A stretch of DNA of 9,516 nt. Origin: an uncultured Porphyromonas sp. GTDB lineage: Bacteria; Bacteroidota; Bacteroidia; Bacteroidales; Porphyromonadaceae. The notes below the pieces were generated by a model. It saw only the letters and a list, made by a program, of their open reading frames with translations, was not told where the DNA came from and made no database searches. The DNA lies in contig CAMIEW010000016.1 in the NCBI GenBank assembly GCA_946222055.1, forward strand, positions 1 through 9,516, read 5' to 3'. Positions within the stretch are counted from its first letter, which is position 1. Each line of letters begins with the position of its first letter. This document shows positions 7,079-9,516 of this stretch, one piece after another. A program made the position numbers and the translations under genes.

Positions 7079-9516
7079 TGCTGAGAAGCTCCGGAGAGCT
7101 GGTTGTATATCTGCAGGTAAGCCTTACTATAGTAGTCGCAGTCCTTGCCATACTTCGCCTCCAGACCGCTGCCATGGGCGCGATTGAGACGCATGAGCTC
7201 CTCGGCGACGATGATCTCACGCTCAATCTCGGGCATACAGGTAATGAAGTCCCTGTCGTTGAGACGGAAGTACCAGTCCAGATCTCTCAGGCTCCGATCC
7301 AGCATCAGCGAGGTTATCTCCTCTGCGTCACCGGTCATCCCTGCGTCGTAGAAGGCTCCCACCAGGGGAAGCGAAGAGGCCCCATGCGGTACCACCTCAT
7401 CGAGGATGGCCGTCTTGGACCGCTCCAGAACCTCTCGCGCTCGGATTGAGTCACCACGGGCTACAAGACCCTTCGCCAGGGGAGCAAAGATCATACTTCT
7501 GTAGGTCTCCAGCATACGTCGAGCATTCTCATCCATATAGGTTCCTGCATGATCGGCTCCTGCCCAGCGGAAGCGCTCCATCACGTTGGTATACATCCGC
7601 TCCACATCGACCTCGCTCGAGGTCCCCTTTGTTCGGATCGGGAGCACCTGATAGGCCATACCGGTCTGACGGAAGTAAGGCGTCAGACCCATGCGATTGG
7701 ACTCGCCAACCGTGATGCAGAAGTAGATCGGTCGCTTCCACTTATTAGCCTCGATCATATCGTAGGAGACCAGCTCCTCCTTACCGAGATAGCTCTTGCC
7801 CTCAAAGTCATACAGTGTCATAGGGCTCTTAATAAGCGCTGTATCGCTGGGGTAAAGCACACCTCTCCGGATCAGATCGTCAGGATCATAGGGTAGGGCG
7901 ACCTTTGTACTGGGGAGGTAGTCCACCTTCTGCACAATGCCGGGGATATCCTTAGTGGAGGGATCGTCGGATCCGATGAAGTCAAGCGCATGTCTCAGCT
8001 CCAGCGTGTCCCTCATCACCGGCACCACGTAAGCGATGCCTCGTTTATCACCCCCATACTCCTTCAGTCCCCAAGTGATGGGCATTGGAGCCGCCTCGTA
8101 GGTCTGCTTCTTCATCTGCTCAATGTACCAGTCCGCCTGCAGATAGGAGGAGTTGCAGACCTTCAGATCAGTGCGTACCCCCTCCACCTCCTGTGCATAC
8201 CAGAGAGGGAAGGTGTCATTGTCTCCATTGCAGTAGATGATCCCATTCGGCTCGCAACTATTAAGGTAGTTATTCCCCGTGTCGGCTGCGAGACGACGTC
8301 CTGAGCGATCGTGGTCGTCCCAGTTTTGCCATGCTACCAAGGTCGGCACTAGGAGGCAGATGGCTGTTAGACCGAGAGCCAGACCGCTCTTCTTCCTACT
8401 TCTCTCACCGGTGATGAGGTCATAGAGACCAAAGACACCACACCCGATCCAGATGCTAAAGGCGTAGAAAGACCCCGCATAGGAGTAGTCTCGCTCACGC
8501 ACCTGATAGGGCGTCTGATTGACATACAGCACAATGGCTATACCGGTCATAAAGAAGAGCGAAAGGATGATCCAGAAATTCTGCCTGCTCCGCTCACGTC
8601 GGCTCAGCAGCTGGGCAATCAGTCCCAGGAGACCGAGGATAAGGGGCAGCATAAAGTAGCGGTTGTGTCCGGCATTATCGGTTACAAAGGAGGGTAGATC
8701 CTTCTGCGGTCCGAGGAAGATCCCGTCGATGAAGGGGATGCCCGTGATCCAATTCCCCTTCGTAAGTTCTCCCTGCCCTTGGATGTCGTTTTGACGACCG
8801 GAGAAGTTCCAGAGGAAATACCTCCAGTACATATAATTGAGTTGGTAAGAGAAGAAGTAACGGAGATTTTCTCCGAAGGTCGGTAGCGTCACCGTCTCCG
8901 CCTTGCCTGCCTGGTTCACTGTCTTCGTCTCTCCCTTCACCTCACCCCAGATCTCATACCCCTGCTTAAAGTGGGGCATCATATTGCTGTAGACGCGCGG
9001 GAAGAGCATCTTCATATCGCTCCTGTAGACCAGCGAGCTACTCTCCTGACGCTCGTAGTGATCGGGGTCATCGGGAGAGAGCTTATTGGTCCGTGCGTAG
9101 GTGACCTTGGTGGTCGTCACCGGGCGTCCCTGTGCATCGTACTCCGGCAGAGAGGCGTAGGTCTGTCCGTAGATCAGTGGGGTACTCCCATACTGCTCAC
9201 GAGAGAGGTAGTACCGGAGTGCAAAGACGTCGGCCGGGGTATTCTGATTCATCGGGATGTCCGAGTTGGCTCTCACCAAAATCACACCATAGGTGCTGAT
9301 ACCGGCGAAGAGAAGTCCCATCGCCATGGTCAGGTGAGCCAGTCGGTGTGCGTCTGTCCTCTTGGAGTACCAGAGGTACCAGACGAGGGCAGCGATCACG
9401 ATGATCGGCACGATCCACCCGCTGCCCATGAATGGGATCCCGAGCAGGATGCAGGTAGAGAGGAAGCCCACCCTAAGGAGTGTCATTGGCACCGGTCGTC
9501 TCATTGACGCATAGAC
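7075..9516 (-). CDS. DUF2723/TMEM260-like membrane protein (putative O-mannosyltransferase), partial at 5' end
   Basis: The frame runs from the window edge to a TGA at 7077-7075, giving 813 residues without a start that I trust. An ATG at 9504 is in frame, but codons continue upstream to the edge (GTC TAT GCG TCA), and family members are usually about 1000 or more residues with an N-terminal GT-C domain, so this is the C-terminal part. Numbering from 9504, likely membrane helices lie at 10-26, 29-46, 55-77, 283-301, 309-329, 341-364 and 373-392. The family hallmark follows: NWDDHDRSGR (394-403) and GDNDTFPLWYAQEVEGVRTD (427-446), then a long soluble, partly helical tail (to 809) that may hold TPR-like repeats. 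Human TMEM260, of the same Pfam family, is a protein O-mannosyltransferase; bacterial members are inferred to glycosylate exported proteins. The acidic residues expected in the first luminal/periplasmic loop lie outside the window. Its stop overlaps the queG start by 4 bases. Confidence 0.88.
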   Translation of the reverse strand, partial: VYASMRRPVPMTLLRVGFLSTCILLGIPFMGSGWIVPIIVIAALVWYLWYSKRTDAHRLAHLTMAMGLLFAGISTYGVILVRANSDIPMNQNTPADVFALRYYLSREQYGSTPLIYGQTYASLPEYDAQGRPVTTTKVTYARTNKLSPDDPDHYERQESSSLVYRSDMKMLFPRVYSNMMPHFKQGYEIWGEVKGETKTVNQAGKAETVTLPTFGENLRYFFSYQLNYMYWRYFLWNFSGRQNDIQGQGELTKGNWITGIPFIDGIFLGPQKDLPSFVTDNAGHNRYFMLPLILGLLGLIAQLLSRRERSRQNFWIILSLFFMTGIAIVLYVNQTPYQVRERDYSYAGSFYAFSIWIGCGVFGLYDLITGERSRKKSGLALGLTAICLLVPTLVAWQNWDDHDRSGRRLAADTGNNYLNSCEPNGIIYCNGDNDTFPLWYAQEVEGVRTDLKVCNSSYLQADWYIEQMKKQTYEAAPMPITWGLKEYGGDKRGIAYVVPVMRDTLELRHALDFIGSDDPSTKDIPGIVQKVDYLPSTKVALPYDPDDLIRRGVLYPSDTALIKSPMTLYDFEGKSYLGKEELVSYDMIEANKWKRPIYFCITVGESNRMGLTPYFRQTGMAYQVLPIRTKGTSSEVDVERMYTNVMERFRWAGADHAGTYMDENARRMLETYRSMIFAPLAKGLVARGDSIRAREVLERSKTAILDEVVPHGASSLPLVGAFYDAGMTGDAEEITSLMLDRSLRDLDWYFRLNDRDFITCMPEIEREIIVAEELMRLNRAHGSGLEAKYGKDCDYYSKAYLQIYNQLSGASQQ

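Noticed and set aside
9502..9504. ATG at 9504 as the true start of the DUF2723 gene
   Set aside because: The frame stays open to the window edge, and the protein from this ATG would lack the whole N-terminal GT-C domain found in the family.
8971..9507. Plus-strand open frame of 178 codons opposite the DUF2723 gene
   Set aside because: It has high His/Gly/Val content typical of an antisense shadow and no motif, and the minus-strand protein is clearly real.

Overview
The window reads as a piece of a Bacteroidota chromosome, most like the Porphyromonas group. I infer this from protein type and gene style: a TMEM260-like/DUF2723 membrane protein of the kind common in this phylum, a short QueG, a UvrA that lacks the usual first zinc-ligand pairs, weak or absent Shine-Dalgarno sequences, and base composition around or slightly above half GC by eye. 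The genus is a guess. Nothing here proves it.

All five genes lie on the minus strand and fill nearly the whole window. In transcription order, from high to low coordinate, they are: (1) the 3' part of a DUF2723/TMEM260-like membrane protein, probably a GT-C type O-mannosyltransferase relative, cut by the window edge (9516-7075); (2) queG, epoxyqueuosine reductase (7078-6134); (3) uvrA, the damage-recognition ATPase of nucleotide excision repair (6112-3242); (4) a UvrD/PcrA superfamily 1A DNA helicase (3245-957); (5) the 5' part of an ABC exporter membrane domain, cut by the other edge (925-1). Two junctions are 4-bp ATGA overlaps (gene 1/queG and uvrA/helicase). The other two gaps are 21 and 31 bases. 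This is a typical operon layout with likely translational coupling.

Functionally, uvrA and the helicase belong together: UvrA loads UvrB on lesions, and UvrD-type helicases clear the incised strand and UvrC. The membrane protein, the queuosine enzyme and the exporter have no obvious shared pathway with repair. I see housekeeping genes packed together, not a dedicated new system.

I see no tRNA, rRNA, CRISPR array, insertion sequence, attachment site or long repeat, no intergenic stretch above 31 bases, and no convincing terminator. The points most worth a second look are a QueG that lacks an acidic residue where the family has its proposed catalytic aspartate, a UvrA whose N-terminal half keeps only two of the usual zinc-ligand pairs, and a possible Bacteroidota -7 promoter element in the 21-base queG-uvrA gap that also decides the uvrA start codon.
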